Below are positions 1 through 14,301 of a stretch of 55,996 bases of DNA, piece after piece. The stretch covers positions 1 through 55,996 of the forward strand of contig MU119525.1 in assembly GCA_014904845.1 (NCBI GenBank), written 5' to 3'. Origin of the DNA: Acephala macrosclerotiorum (lineage: Eukaryota > Ascomycota > Leotiomycetes > Helotiales > Mollisiaceae). Below the pieces are notes generated by a model that was given only the letters and a program-made list of their open reading frames with translations, was not told the origin of the DNA and did no database searches. The translations under genes and the position numbers were made by a program. The first letter of the stretch is position 1; the number at the start of each line of letters is the position of its first letter.

Positions 1-1029
1 TATTAATTGATACAATAAATAAAAATTTAAATAAAATAATAATTAATATATTTATCGTATTTAATATTAAATACTATAATTAAAATAAATATACGAATTA
101 TATTATATAAAAATACTTTAAAAATAATTTCGATAAATAAACGAAAAATACGTTTTTTAAAATAATATTAATTTTTATTTGAAAATTGTAAAATATATTA
201 CGTGAACAAAAAATATAATTATTAAAAAACGAAAAAAAAATTATAAAAATACTCGAAAAAATTATTACAAATAAAAAAAAATACTATAAATAAATTAAAA
301 AAAAAATAATAAATGAATTAATAAATAAAAACAAATTTTATATTTATTTTAAATAAAATTCGATTAATATTAAAAAAAAAATTATTTAAAATAATTTATT
401 TTTACGATTATAATATTTTTAAATTCTAAATATTTTAAATATTCAATTTTACGAAATTCGAATTTTAAATATATAATATTTTAATATACAATTTTCAAAT
501 ATTCAATTTTTAAATCGATAATTTTACTAATTAATATATTAATAAAATAATTTATAAAATCAAAAAAATACAAATTTTAATTAAAATATTTAATTAAACA
601 ACAATTTTTAATATAACAATTTTCAATTTCTATAAAATATATTAATAAAATTATTTACAAGTTTAATAAAAATATATATTAATAATAATAAAAAATACAA
701 TAAAAAATTATTTAATATTTTTAATATTAAATTATAAATTTTTTACGATTATTATTTTAAAATTAAATTACTAAAAAATTAATATAATAAAATATTTTTT
801 ATTATATTTAAAAATTATATAAATTTATTTTATTACAATAAAATCGTAAAAAGAAATTATAATTTTATAATAATAATAAATATAATTTAAATACATTTCA
901 AAATAAATAAAAATTAATAATTATATATATTTTTATAAAAAAAAATTATATTATTACGAATTATTATTATTAATTAATCGAAAATCAAATTAAAATACTT
1001 TTAATTATTTTTTAATTAATTTTAATAAA

Positions 1030-1658
1030 TTTAACGTAATTTATCGAATAAATATTATATAAAATACAATTTTTAAAATCAAATTATTAATATTTATAAA
1101 AATATTAAAAAATATAATTTTATATTTTATAAATTTGTAAATACGTTTAAAAACGTTTATATTAAATTATAATCTACGATTAATATTGTAATATATTTAC
1201 AAAAAACGTAATAATATAATAATAATTTCAATTACAATTTCTAAAAAAACCAAAAAAAATTATAATAAAATCAATTAAAATTAAATCGATCGAATATACG
1301 AAAAACGCGATAAAAAACGTAAATATAAATTAATTTCGATTTCTCGATTTTTTTAATTCGATAAAAAAAATAAAAAATTATCTCAAAATAATAATAATTA
1401 TTATACGAATTGTAATTATTAAAAAAAATCTTATTAAAAAAAATACTATATTTATAATAAATTAAATTATTAATCAATAAAATATATAATAAAAAAACGA
1501 TAATAAATATATTTTAAATTTCAATAATACGTTTAATATATTATTAATCGTAATATTATAACGATTTATTATTAAAAAAATTTTATTAAATACAAAAATA
1601 TAAAAAATCTTTTAAAAAATAATAAAATCGAAAAAATCGACTAATTATTAATAAATAT

Positions 1659-1689
<31 letters not shown>

Positions 1690-3120
1690 TAAAATTTAAA
1701 AAAATTAATAATATTTAAATAATAATTATTTTAAACTATTAATTTATTCGTTATATTATTATAAAAAAATATATATTTAATTTATTATTATAATAATTCG
1801 ATAAAAATTTAATATTTACGTTTAAAAATCGTTATTTGTTTAAAATCTTTTAAAAAATTATATTAAATAACGAAATTATAAAAATATTAATTATTAATTA
1901 ATTACAATTTTGAATACTATAAAAAATTAATAATAAAATTTAATTAAACATATTAACAATTAATATTTATAAAATTCGATTTAATAAAAAAATTATATTA
2001 TCGTAAAAAAACAATTTAAATTAATACGTTTTTAAATATTATTTTTATTTTATATTTAAAATATAAATAAAATAAAAACAAAATTTAATAATTTTAAAAA
2101 AATTTTAATTTAAAAAAATAAAATTATTTTAATCGTACGAAAATAAAACTATTTATAAATATTATTATATTAATAAAAAAAGAATTTAATTTGAAATTAT
2201 TTTATTAAAATCGAATTATAATAATTATATTAATAATTCGATTATTTATTAATATAACGTTTATTAAAAAAAATTTAATATGTAAATTACAATATAAATA
2301 TTAAATATACGATAAATTATTTAAAAAATTTAAATTTATTTTATAAAATAATTATAAATTTAATTATTTAATTATTATTAATATTTTATATTTAAATAAA
2401 AAATTAATTTTATAAATAATAAATTTAATAATAATATTTTCAATAATTAAATTTTTGAAAAATATATTTATAAAAACGATATAAAACATTTTTCAAATAT
2501 ATTAAAAATTATCGAATTATTTTATTTATAATATAAAAAAAAAATTTTCGTTTATAAAATTTCGATAATATATAAAAATAATAATAATTAAAATTCAAAA
2601 ATTTTTTATCGAAATTTATAATAATATAAAAAAAAATAAAAAAATATTTTATTTTATTATAACGAATTTATAAAATTATTTAAAACGAATTTATTAACAA
2701 ATAAATTAATAAAAAATTAATTTTATAAATAATAATCAAAATAATAAACAATTTAATAAAATTAAATAAAATTATATCGATATTATTAATCTTTAAAATA
2801 TATTTTAAAATAATCGCTAAAAACGTATTATTTTTATTAATAATCAAAAAAATTAAAATAATTCGTACAATTATTAAAAAAATATAATATTTATACGTTA
2901 AATATCAAATTACGAATACGTTTACAATAAAAAATAATTCGAATACGAAATTTACTTTAAATTTATTAATTCTTTTGAATATATACGTTTAACGAAAAAA
3001 AAAAATTTAAAAAAAACTCTATAAATTATTAATAATAAATAGAAAAATATATACGATCAATATATTTTATAAATCGATTAAATTTTATTTAATAATAATT
3101 AAATCGTATTATATAAAAAA
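1030..3120 (-). mobile_element. Degenerate repeat element family A, inverted copy
   Basis: The reverse complement aligns along its length with the plus-strand copies at 4,950 and 14,302. Shared landmarks are an ATCGATTTATAAAATATAT-type segment at the 3,050-3,110 end and a conserved run ending in a short peptide (..FDRFNFN, minus strand, ending at 1,271) that matches ..YDQFNFN ending at 16,158 in copy 3. The reading frames are ruined by C-to-T changes and I cannot name the transposase. Its boundaries are approximate. Confidence 0.65.
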
Positions 3121-4949
3121 AAGATTTTATAAAAAAACTATTAATAAAAATTTCGATAATACGTTTATTACTATTATTAAAAACAAAAATAAAATACTTA
3201 TAACGTTTATAATAAACAAAAAAAAATCGATAAAAAGTTTTTATTATAATTATAAAAAAAAAATATAATTATTATATTCGAAATATCGTTTAAAAAATTT
3301 TAATAAAAAAAAATCAATAATTTAATCGCAAAATTTTTTTTTAATTTATTAAATTCAATTTTATTAAATATATTAACGTTCGCATTTTCAATTCGAAATT
3401 AATCAATAAAATTAAAAATAAAACTATCGATAACTCGTACGAAAAATCAAAACTAATAATTCAAAAATACAATAATAAAAAAAAAAAAAAATTTTTATAC
3501 AATTTTCGATTATTCAAAAAATTAATCAACGAATTATTATCGTATTAATATTTTTTTAATTCAATTTTTAAATAAAACAATTAAAATATAATTTTATAAT
3601 ATTATACAAATATATATATAATTAATAATTATAATAAAAAAATCAAAACAATAAATTTAAATTAATAAATTTCAAATTATTGAATATATAAATTAAATAT
3701 AAAAAACAATATATTCGAAATATTTATATTATTACAATTTATTAATTCAAAACAATTTTTAATTTATTTATTATTATTTAATATTAAAATTCGATTAAAA
3801 ATAAAACGATTATATTAAATAAAAAATTAAAATAATAAATTAAAAATTTAAATCGAAAATTTAAATATATTATTATAAATTTATTAATAATAAAAATTTT
3901 AATTTTTAAATTAAATATAAAATTATTCTTATAAATAAAAACAAAAAAAAATTAAAAATTAAAAAAAATTTCATTTATTATAATTTTATTAAAAACAAAC
4001 GAATTATTAAAAGTGTATTAATTTTAAAAATATATAAAATAATAATAAAAATCGATATAATAATAATAATTAAATTTATTATAAATATAATTATAAAATA
4101 ATTCGATTTTTTTAATATTTCGATAATCGTATATATCGATTTATATTTATTTTACAAATATTTGATTAAATTCGAAACAATTAAAAAAAAAAATTTAATA
4201 ATTAATATTATGATTTTACAATAATTATATAAACGAAAAAAATTACCAAAAATCAAATAAATTAATAATCAAAATAATTTAACAAATATTATAATAAAAT
4301 CAATTTTTAATAAAATTTTAAAAAAAAATTTAAATATTAATTATTTTAAAATACGTATAAAAAAAAAATTTAAAAAAAATAATAATAAAAAAAAAAAAAT
4401 AAAAAAAATAAATAAAAAAATATTTATTTATAATATTATTATTATTTGAAATTTTAAATTAAAAATAAATTTTTTTTTTAAATTTAAAATTTATAAATTT
4501 CAACGAACTTTAAAAATAATATTAATAAATTAATACTATTTTTAATATTTAATTACATGATTTTTACTTTTTTAATATTTCTATTTGTATTAAAACCAAT
4601 AAATTTTACATATTTACAACGTATAATAAAAAAAAAAACAATTTTATTCGTTTAAATTATTAAAAATAATAACGTTTTTATTATAAAAAAAAATTATTAA
4701 TATCGAAATAAATATTATATGATATTTATATATAGTTCGAAATCGCATATAATTAATATTATTTTATTTTCATTTTTAGAACAAAATTTTTATATTTCGA
4801 ATTTCGTTTTTAAATAATTTTAATCAATTATAAATTAATACGTATATTAAAATTTCCAAAAAAATTCTACGTGTATTTAAATCGTTTTATTAATAAACTC
4901 GATATTCCTAGTATAATACTAATAAAACTTTTAATATTTTCTTTTTTAT

Positions 4950-7150
4950 ATAATAAAATTTAATAATCGTTAAACGAAAATTAATCGATTTATAAAATAT
5001 ATCGATTATATATATTTTTTTATTAATTATTAATAATTTATATAATTTTTTTTATTCGATTTTTTTATATTAAAAGTATACTTTAAATAAATTTAATAAA
5101 TTTAATATAAACTTCGTATTTAAATTATTTTTTATTATAAACGCATTATTAATTTAATATTAAACGTATAAACAATATTTTTTTTTAATAATTACTCGAA
5201 TTATTTCAATTTTTTTAATAATTAATAACGACGATGTATTATTATTAATTATTTTAAAATAGACTTTAAAAATTAATAATATAAATATAATATTATTCGA
5301 TTTTATTGAATCGTTAATAATTTTAATTATTATTTATAATACTATATTTTTATTGATTTATTTTTGAATTAATTTATCGCGAATAATCTCGTAAATTTAA
5401 TATAATAAAATAAAATATTTTTTTATTTTATTTATATTATTATAAGTTTTAATAAGTATTTTTTTAATTTTAATCGTTATTATTTTAATGTTTTATTAAA
5501 ATTTTATAAACGAGAAATTTTTCTCGATATTATAAATAATATAATTTAATAATTTTTAATATATATCGATTTAAAATATATATAATATATTTTATATTAT
5601 TTTTATAAATATATTTTTTATAAATTTAATAATTTAAAATATTATAAACGAGTTTATTATTTGTAAAATTAGTTTTTTATTTAAATATAAAACGTTAATA
5701 ATAATTAAATAATTAAATTTGTAATTATTTTATGAAATAAATTTAAATTTTTTAAATAATTATTTATATATTTAATAATAATAATAATATTTAATAAAAT
5801 ACTAAATATATTTAATATTTATATTGTAATTAATTCGTTAAATTGTTTTTATAAAACGTTGTATTAATAAATAATTAAAATGTTTATATAATTAATATAA
5901 TTCAATATTAATAAAATAATTTTAAATTAAATTTTTTTTCGATTAATATAATAATATTTATAAATAGTTTTATTTTTTTATAATTAAAACAATTTTATTT
6001 TTTTAAATTAAAACGTTTTTAAAATTATTAAATTTTTTATTTATAATATTTATATTTTAAATATAAAATAAAAAAAATATATTTATAAAAATAATATTTT
6101 TATTAAAATGAATTTTGTAATTTTCGATTTTAAAAATATTTAATTAAACGTTAATATTTAATTAAACGTTAATATTAAGTTTTTATAATATTATAAATTG
6201 CGATTAATTAATAATTTTATTATTTAATATAATTTTTTAAATTTTTTTTAAAAAATATTAATTCGATTTAAATAATTGGAATTATAATTATAAAATATTA
6301 AATATATTTTTTTTTGATAATAATATAATAAATAAATTAATTTAAAATAATTATTATTTACATATTATTAATTTTTTTAAATTCGATAAAATAATTTTTA
6401 TTTTCGTTTTTTATTTTTATTATTTAAATATTTTTTAATAAATTTTTTATTTTTTCGATTTTAATAAAAAATTTTAATAATAAATTATTATAATATTTCG
6501 ATTTATTATAAATATAATATTTTTTTTAATATAATTTTTATAATATTTATTTCGAGAATTTTTTTAATTTCAATATTTTTTTCGTTTTTATTTTCGATTA
6601 CTTTTTTTTTTTTGTTTTTTATACGTACGATCGATTTAATTTTAATTAAATTCGTTTAATATTACTATATTTCACGTGATCGCGTTATAATATTTACTAT
6701 TAATCGTAATTTAACGTATACGTTTTCAAAAATATTAATAAGTTTATAAAAAATAAAATTATATTTTTTAATATTTTAATAAACGTTAATAATTTGATTT
6801 TATAAATTATATTTCGTTTAATATTTTAATAATAAATTAAATTAAATCTTTTGAAATTAATCGAAAAATAATTATAAATTGTTAGTTTAATTATATAATC
6901 GTTTAAATAATTAATTAAATAATTCGAATTATAATTTTTATTACTTTTGATAATAATTATTTTAATATTCATTTTTTAATTTTACGTTTACTTTGTTTAA
7001 TTATATAGATAAATAAATGTTTTCTTTAAAAAGAAATAAATAAAATTAAATACTTTCTTTAGAAAAAAGTAAATAGAATTAAATTATTAATATTAAACTA
7101 AGATTTTAATATTTTGTAATTTGTTTTTAGACGTATTAATATTGATTAGT
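4950..7150 (+). mobile_element. Degenerate repeat element family A, copy 2
   Basis: This copy aligns base by base over roughly 2 kb with the copy starting at 14,302, with differences mainly C/T or G/A. It ends with a 270 bp segment (about 6,880-7,150) whose partner in copy 3 lies far downstream, at about 17,620-17,850. This copy is therefore the uninterrupted one. It contains a retained CACGTG at 6,673-6,678 and a short tandem duplication around 6,140-6,178. The coding content is not recognisable. Confidence 0.75.
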
Positions 7151-9938
7151 AATTGAATTCGTTCGATTACAAAGTAATAAAATTATTTACGAAGAAATAA
7201 TAATTGAATAAAATCGATCGAATAAAAAAACTTAAATTGTATACAATTTATTGATTCAATTAAACGTAAAAAAAAGTAGTTTTTGTTTGTATTAAAAAAG
7301 ATTATTAAATCTTTAAAAACTATTGCGATTTTACGTTCGTTTTATTTTTTTCGATTTGAAATTGATTGATTTTCTATTTTACGTTTTATCGCGTATTAAC
7401 AACGAGTATTTTATTGTAATTTGTTAAATAATACTAAAAATATTATTTACGAATTTGATACAAAGATTCGTCGAATTAATATGTTTATTGAGCATAATAC
7501 GATTCGATAAAATATTTTTCGAGAGTATAATTATATTTTTTCAAAGTACAATTTTAATTAAAAAAAAAATTTTATTATTTTTTTTATTTCTCGATTCGAT
7601 ATAATATATATTGAAATAAATATAAAATTTTAAAGTGAAAAATAATCAAGATTATAAATTATAAATAGAATATAAAAAAGTATTTTTAAAAAAAAAAAAA
7701 AAAAAATTTAAAAAAAAAAAAAAAAATATATATAAAAAAAAAATTATATAAAATTTTGTAAATAAACGAAATATAAATATTAAAAAAACGATTTATTAAA
7801 ATTTTAAAAATATTAGTAAATATTGTAAATAAAAAAAACAATTAAAATAATCGTATAAAAAAATTATAAAAATAAATTTAATAAAATATTGTTATTAAAT
7901 TTGTTATTAAAAAATGAAAACTCGAAATAAAATTTGTCGTTTTTATTATTATTAGAAATTGAAAAATTATTAAAAAATTTTAATTGATTAATATATAATT
8001 TCAATCGCGAGAATCAAATAATATTCAATTTCGATAAAGAATTAATTATTTTTATGAAAATTTATAACAACAAATTTAAATACTACGAAAAAAAAATTTT
8101 ATTAAATATATTTATAAGAGTATTCAAAAATTTATATTTGAAAGTAAATATTAAACTCGAGAATTATCGTAACGCGTTTTCGATTATATTTACTAATGAG
8201 ATTAATAAGTTTTATTATTAGAAATTCGTTGAAAAAAATTTGTTTTTCGATAGAATGATTGAGATTGTAAAATCGAATTTCGAAATCGAAAAACGTCGAA
8301 ATAAAATATTCAATTAATAGAATACGATTATACTCGCGTCAATTTAAACGTAAAATACAAATAAAACGATTTTCGAATATTTTGAAATATTGTATTAAAA
8401 ATTAATTTAAAAACAATTTAATTTATATTCGAATATACGAATAAAAATTATTATATAAAACAAATTTTATTACGTTTATTAAAGCGTATTAAAATATTAT
8501 TAAACGTTTTTTCGATTTTTATCGAATTTTTAAATAATATATAAAAACGTTTACAATGTGATTTTATTTTAAATAAAAATAAAAATAGTTTTTAAAATTT
8601 TTATAATTGAAAAAAAAAAAAATTTATTGAAATATAATCGAATTATATTTCGCAAACTATAAATATCACGATAAAAACGCTCGATATAATAATCGAATTA
8701 ATTATAAAAAATCGATAATATATTAAAACGAAAAAAAATATTTTATTTATAAAAACTCGAATTATTAAAATATTTACTATATACTAAAAAAAAGAAAAAA
8801 AGTGTACGACGATTTTAAAAAATCGAAATCGTTTAATAAAAACAAAATAATTTAATTCGTAATTAAATTCGAAAAATTAAATTTTAATATTATTAAAAAA
8901 TACAAAAAATTCGTCATTAAATTTATTAAAAAAAAAAATTTATACGAAAACGATATTACGCGATCGATTAATTATTTTATAATATTTTACAATATAATTA
9001 ATAAATTTAAAATTATCGAATTATTCGATTATTAATTAATTTATTATATAATATTAAATATCATAATACAATTGAAATTATTTTCAATATTTATTAATAT
9101 AAAAATATATTTAATAAATCGTTACGTATTAAACGTTTTTATAGATATTATAATCGATATTAATATTGTTTAATAATCGATTATCGATAAAAATTAATAT
9201 TTGATTTTTTAATAAATTTAAAATATTAAATTAAACGAATTTAAAACTAAAAAAACAATAATCAAATTTGAAATTAATAAAATTTTATTTTTTAAAATTA
9301 TTAATATTAATATATTAATTAAACGTATTACGTTTTATATAATTTTAATAAATATTTTTTTTTTATTATATTTTTAAAATATAAACAAATTACGAATTAA
9401 ATTTAATAATTTTAATAATATATTTATTTAAAATAAATAATATATGTTTATTAATAAAATATTTAAATATTTTTGAATATTATTTAATTTATTTGAAAAT
9501 TTAATTTATAATAATTGTAAAATTTTTAAAATAAAAATCGATTTTATTATTTATTATTTAATTAAAACGAAATTCAAACGATTATATAAACGCTTTAAAT
9601 ATTTATCGATAGTTAAATTTGCGCGAATATTAAAACGTAAAAAATATTTTATAAATTTCAAAGAAATTAAAAAAATAATAAAATTTTATTAGTAATATTA
9701 AATAAATAATAAATTTTTTGATTGTTTTAAATTTATATTACGCGATAATTATAATTTTAATTATTTTATTTATTTAAACGTATTATAAATCGATAAGAAA
9801 TTAGTATTTTAAATCGTAAACGAAATTATAATATTTCAAATCGTAAAATTCTTTGTAAATATATCGATAAAAAAAATATAAAACGTTTTTTAAATGTATT
9901 AAATCGATATTTATTTTGAATTATCGATATTTATTATT

Positions 9939-10097
9939 TATAATTTTGAAACGAATTTCAATTTTAAAAAATTTCGCGATAATATTAAAAATATAAATAT
10001 TGATTTGAAAATTATATTAATAAAAATTTATAATTCGATTAATTTAATAGAAAAATACTACGTTTTATTGAAACGTGCGTATAATATATTATTTTGA
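9939..10097 (+). pseudogene. Retrotransposon integrase core, RIP-mutated
   Basis: One frame stays open for 52 codons and then meets TGA. It contains the segment IYNSINLIEKYYVLLKRAYN, which lines up with the fungal retroelement integrase signature EAHNSIG.VERYH.PLRRAY around the catalytic Glu (the E of IEK here). The preceding YNFETNF..KKFRDN lines up with the HDAG.NF..KEFR segment that holds the second catalytic Asp, now replaced. Substitutions such as His to Tyr, Pro to Leu and Asp to Asn are those expected from C-to-T or G-to-A changes. It is certainly non-functional. Confidence 0.65.
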
Positions 10098-11841
10098 AAA
10101 CTTTTCAATTTACAAAAAAAAAAGCGATTTTAAATAATGATTAAAATAATTAATAATATAATAAAATCGAATAATATTATTTTTATATTTTTTATTTTCG
10201 ATATTTATTTTCGAATATTATAATAAAACGCGTTTATAGTATTAATTGTCGTTAAAATTAAAACGATAAAAAATGTAATAAATATAATTTGAAAATATTA
10301 TATTATTCGTTAAATTAGTAACGTTTTACGATTAAAAAATAATCTATAAAATTATTATTTAATTGATTTATTTTTGAATTCAAATGTATTTATTTAAAGA
10401 AAAAACAAAAAATAAAAAAAATTGTATACGTTTTTAATAGTAAATAAAAAGATATATTAATTACAATTATTAAATAAATTAAAAAATTTTCGTAATATTA
10501 CAATAAAATTATTTTATTAAAATTTCAAGTAATTTAAAAAATAATTAAAAAATTATTTATTAAAAAAAAACTTATTAAAAAATTTAAATTTAAAATTAAA
10601 TTTTATTAAAAAAAATTCGAAAATAAAAAAAATTTCGTATATTTTGAAAAAAAAATTTATATTTATTTCAAATTGTAATAAAAATCTTTTTTTACGTTTT
10701 TAATTTCAATAAATATATTTATATAATAATTTGTATAAATATAAAAATTTTCGAAATTTATTTGATCGAGAAAAAAACTAGAAATAAGCAATTATTTATA
10801 GATTTTTACATAAAAAAAATTATTATTATTTTAAACGATTTATTTACAATTTTTCATAGAAAAAAAATTAATAAATTAATCGCGAAAAAAGTTTTTAAAT
10901 TAATTTTTAATAATTCGAAAAAAATTAATAATTAATAAATTTTCAATTTAAAACTAATAAACAAAATCAAAAATATAAAAACAATAATTTTATACAAAAA
11001 ATCTCATTTTATAATTTAAATATTTAATAATAAAAACAAAAAAATAATATTAATTCAATTTTCGATTATTTAATATATTAATCAACGAATTATTATTATT
11101 TTAATTCTATTTTTTAAATTCAAAAAAAACAATTTTTATTTAAAAAATATTATTTAAATATATATATAATTAATAATTTTATTAGTACGTATTATTTTCA
11201 TTAGATTTTCAAAAAAAATAACAAATAAATTTTTATTAAACGTCGTTTTTAAAATAATTAAATTTTTTTACGAAATTTCGAAAATAAAAATATATTAATA
11301 TAAAACGTATAATATTTATTATAAAAACAAATTCTCAATAAAATTTTCAATTTTCGATTTTTGTTTATTTATTATAAAAAATAATTAATATATAAATCGA
11401 CGATATATTTATTTTAAAAAATTAAATTTTTGTAAAATTAAAAAACTTTGAATTGCAAAAAATCAAATTATTAATTAAATTTATAAAATTTTTTACGTTA
11501 AATATTTTTTTATTATTTATTAAATATAAACTAATAATAAATAAAACTAGAAATAAAATTGTATTTTCGTAAAAAAAATAAAATAAACGTTTAAATTTGA
11601 TTGATTCGAAATAAAATTTTTATAAATAAACGTATTTCGAATAATATATTCGAAGAATATATATTAATTTTATTTATTAATCGAAAATTGCATATAATAT
11701 ATTAATAGTAATTTAATATCAATATCTCGAAAAAAAACAAATTACAATACTAAATAAACGATTACAATAGCAAATAAATAATTTCGATTATAAATTTTAA
11801 TTTTTTTATTTAAATTTATATTTAATAAAATTTTTCGTTTT

Positions 11842-12052
11842 TGTAAACTATTAATATTACTAAGGATATTTATTACTAGTAATAAACTAAAAACGAAATA
11901 AATAAATTAAATAATTCGTTAATTGATTGTAAATTCTAAATCTAATAAACGCGCAAAAATTGAAAAATATAATTTCAATTCTAGTGCAAGCGGCGCTAGT
12001 CTCGATCTGGCCTAGTACTGCACGTGACTATTAAACTAATATTGTATTTACA
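11842..12052. repeat. LTR-like repeat, copy 1
   Basis: This is one of three same-orientation copies of a repeat with an AT-rich first two thirds and a strikingly GC-rich final 70 bp. It begins TGTAAAC and ends TTTACA, so TG...CA ends are possible. The GC core contains a hairpin (11,981-11,999, here with one C-to-T change in the left arm), then GGCCTAGTACTG and CACGTGAC. Similarity to the other copies stops abruptly after ACA. Confidence 0.65.
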
Positions 12053-14301
12053 CTGGTAATTTTTTTTTTATAACAAAAACTAATTTAGTTCAATTATTTA
12101 AAAAACGCTATTATTTTCTTTTTTTATCGTAGTTTATTAATACGTAAAATTCGTTAATATTTTAATGCAAAAATCATATAATTAAACTTTGAGAACAATA
12201 TTAATAAACTAATATTATTCTCGAAATTCATCGAAAATTATAAACGCCGAAATTAAAATAATTTTTTTTTTTTAGTCTTATAAATTAAATAATTACAAGA
12301 TTCGAAATACAACGTAAAAAAAAAAATTTTTTTATTTTTTTTTTTAATAAATATTTTTTCTAGTTCTTTGTACTATTTTTATCGTTTTTTTTTCTTTTAA
12401 TTTATTTTTTTATTCGAATCTTAAAATAATTCGTATTTAGAAACTTTTTTAAAATTTTATTAAATATTAATTTTATTATAATATTTATTGAATTATTTTA
12501 ATCGTTAGTTTATCGAATTTTTTACAATTTTCTACGTTTATACAATTAACGAAAAATTATAATATCGATTATAAAACGTTTTTTTTTAATCGTTTTTAGT
12601 TTGATTAAATCCTCGTATAACGAATATAAATTTATATAAACGATTATTGAAATCTTAAAAAAATCGAATTATTAAATAATTATATTAATAGTAAATTCGA
12701 TTACAATTACTATATCGACTTTTTTTATTATATTATATATCTCAAAAACTAAAACGCTTCTAATAACGCGTTTATTTTTAATAGAATTGTAATAAATAAA
12801 TAAAACTTTAATTTCGAATTTTTTATTATTCAATTAATATTCATTTATTAAAATGATTTTATATTTAATTTAAAAATTAAAATTTTTATTGTTTATAAAT
12901 AAATTATTAATAAAAACGAAAAATTTTATTATAAACAAATCGAAAACAATATATTTAAATTTTTGATTCAAGTTTTTAATTTATTATTTTAATTTTTTAT
13001 TTAATATAATAATTTTTTTCTTCGTTAAATTTTAATATTAAATAGTAATAAATAAATCGAAAATTGTTTTAAATTAACAAATTATAACAATATAAACTTT
13101 TTTAATTCGTTGTTTTTAATATTTAATTTAAAAATTAAATAATTTAATATTTATTAATTTAATTTTTTTATTTTTATTTTTTTATTATAATTAAATTATA
13201 TTTTCAAATTGAATTAAAACGTATTTATTGAAAATTAATAGTATTTTTAGTATTAAAACTTTTTTAAATTTGATTAAAAATTTAATTTTATTGAGTTCGT
13301 TTTTTTTGAGAGTAGAAAATCTTTTTTCTATTAATATAAACGTATTATCAATTTACATTTTAATAACGTCGAAAAGTTTTTTAATAATCGTAATTAGAAA
13401 ATAAAAATCGTATATCGATATAACTATAAATAATTTCTTTTTATAATACTTGTAATACGTAATTTATTAATGTATTTTTATTTTTACAATTTTATATAAA
13501 AGTTTTCAAAATAATTATAATTGTATTTAATAAATATAAATAGTAAATTTCTTTCAATAAACGTACTAATATAAATCGTTAAAAATTTATTGTAAATTAA
13601 ATATAAATTTAAATAATATCACGAAATTATATTTTAATTTTCTTATTTAAAAATTGAATTAAAAAAAGTATTAAAACGATAATTAATCGTTGATTAATTT
13701 TTTGTATTATCGAGAATTGCGTAAAAATTTTTTTTTTTTTTTCGTCGTTGTATTTTTAGATTATTAATCTCGATTTTTTATAAAGAATATCGATAATTTT
13801 ACTCTTGATCTCGTTGATTAATTTCGAATTAAAAATTCGAATTTTAGTATATTTATTAAAATCGTATTAAACGAAATTAAAAACTTTTTTTATAATTAAA
13901 TTATTGATTTTTTTTTAAAACGTTTTAAATAATTGTTTAAAGATTATAATTATATTTTTTTTTTATAATTTTAATAATAATTTTATATCGCTTTTTTTTT
14001 TATTTATTATAAAAACTATAAAAATTTTAATTTCCTCAATAATAATAATAAAAAATTAATTATTGAAATTTTTATAATTTTTTTCGTCGTTTTTAATAAA
14101 ATTATAACGTTTATTTTATTTAAATTTTTTATTGCGTATATTTTTATTTCGTGATTTTTTTAAACGTTTTTAATTACGTTTTTTAATTGATTTTTTGATT
14201 ATTTTATTTAATTAAAAAAATAAAAAAAAAAATTTTATTTTTTTTTGATTATTTTTTTAATTATTAATTTAATTATAAATTTTTAATACTATTTTTTTCG
14301 T

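Larger units (their letters stand above)
7560..12052 (+). mobile_element. Ty1/copia-like LTR retrotransposon remnant
   Basis: A retroviral-type integrase core can be read at 9,939-10,097. About 0.8 kb upstream (near 9,130-9,175) the frame F-I-D....D-I-N-I-V resembles a retropepsin active-site segment. Protease and integrase this close, with no room for a reverse transcriptase between them, fits the Ty1/copia order (PR-IN-RT) rather than the Ty3/gypsy order. The reverse transcriptase would lie at 10,400-11,800, but I cannot recognise it. An LTR-like repeat at 11,842-12,052 ends in ACA and may be the 3' LTR. I found no matching 5' LTR. The left boundary is a guess. Confidence 0.5.

Noticed and set aside
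1271..1477. Minus-strand 68-codon open frame
   Set aside because: Composition is Ile/Phe/Tyr/Asn-only, as expected from AT-rich DNA. It is part of degenerate element A, not a live gene.
1620..1700. Possible CRISPR-like or tandem array (AATAAAAATAAA units)
   Set aside because: Simple AT-rich microsatellite sequence in a eukaryotic genome, with no spacer structure.
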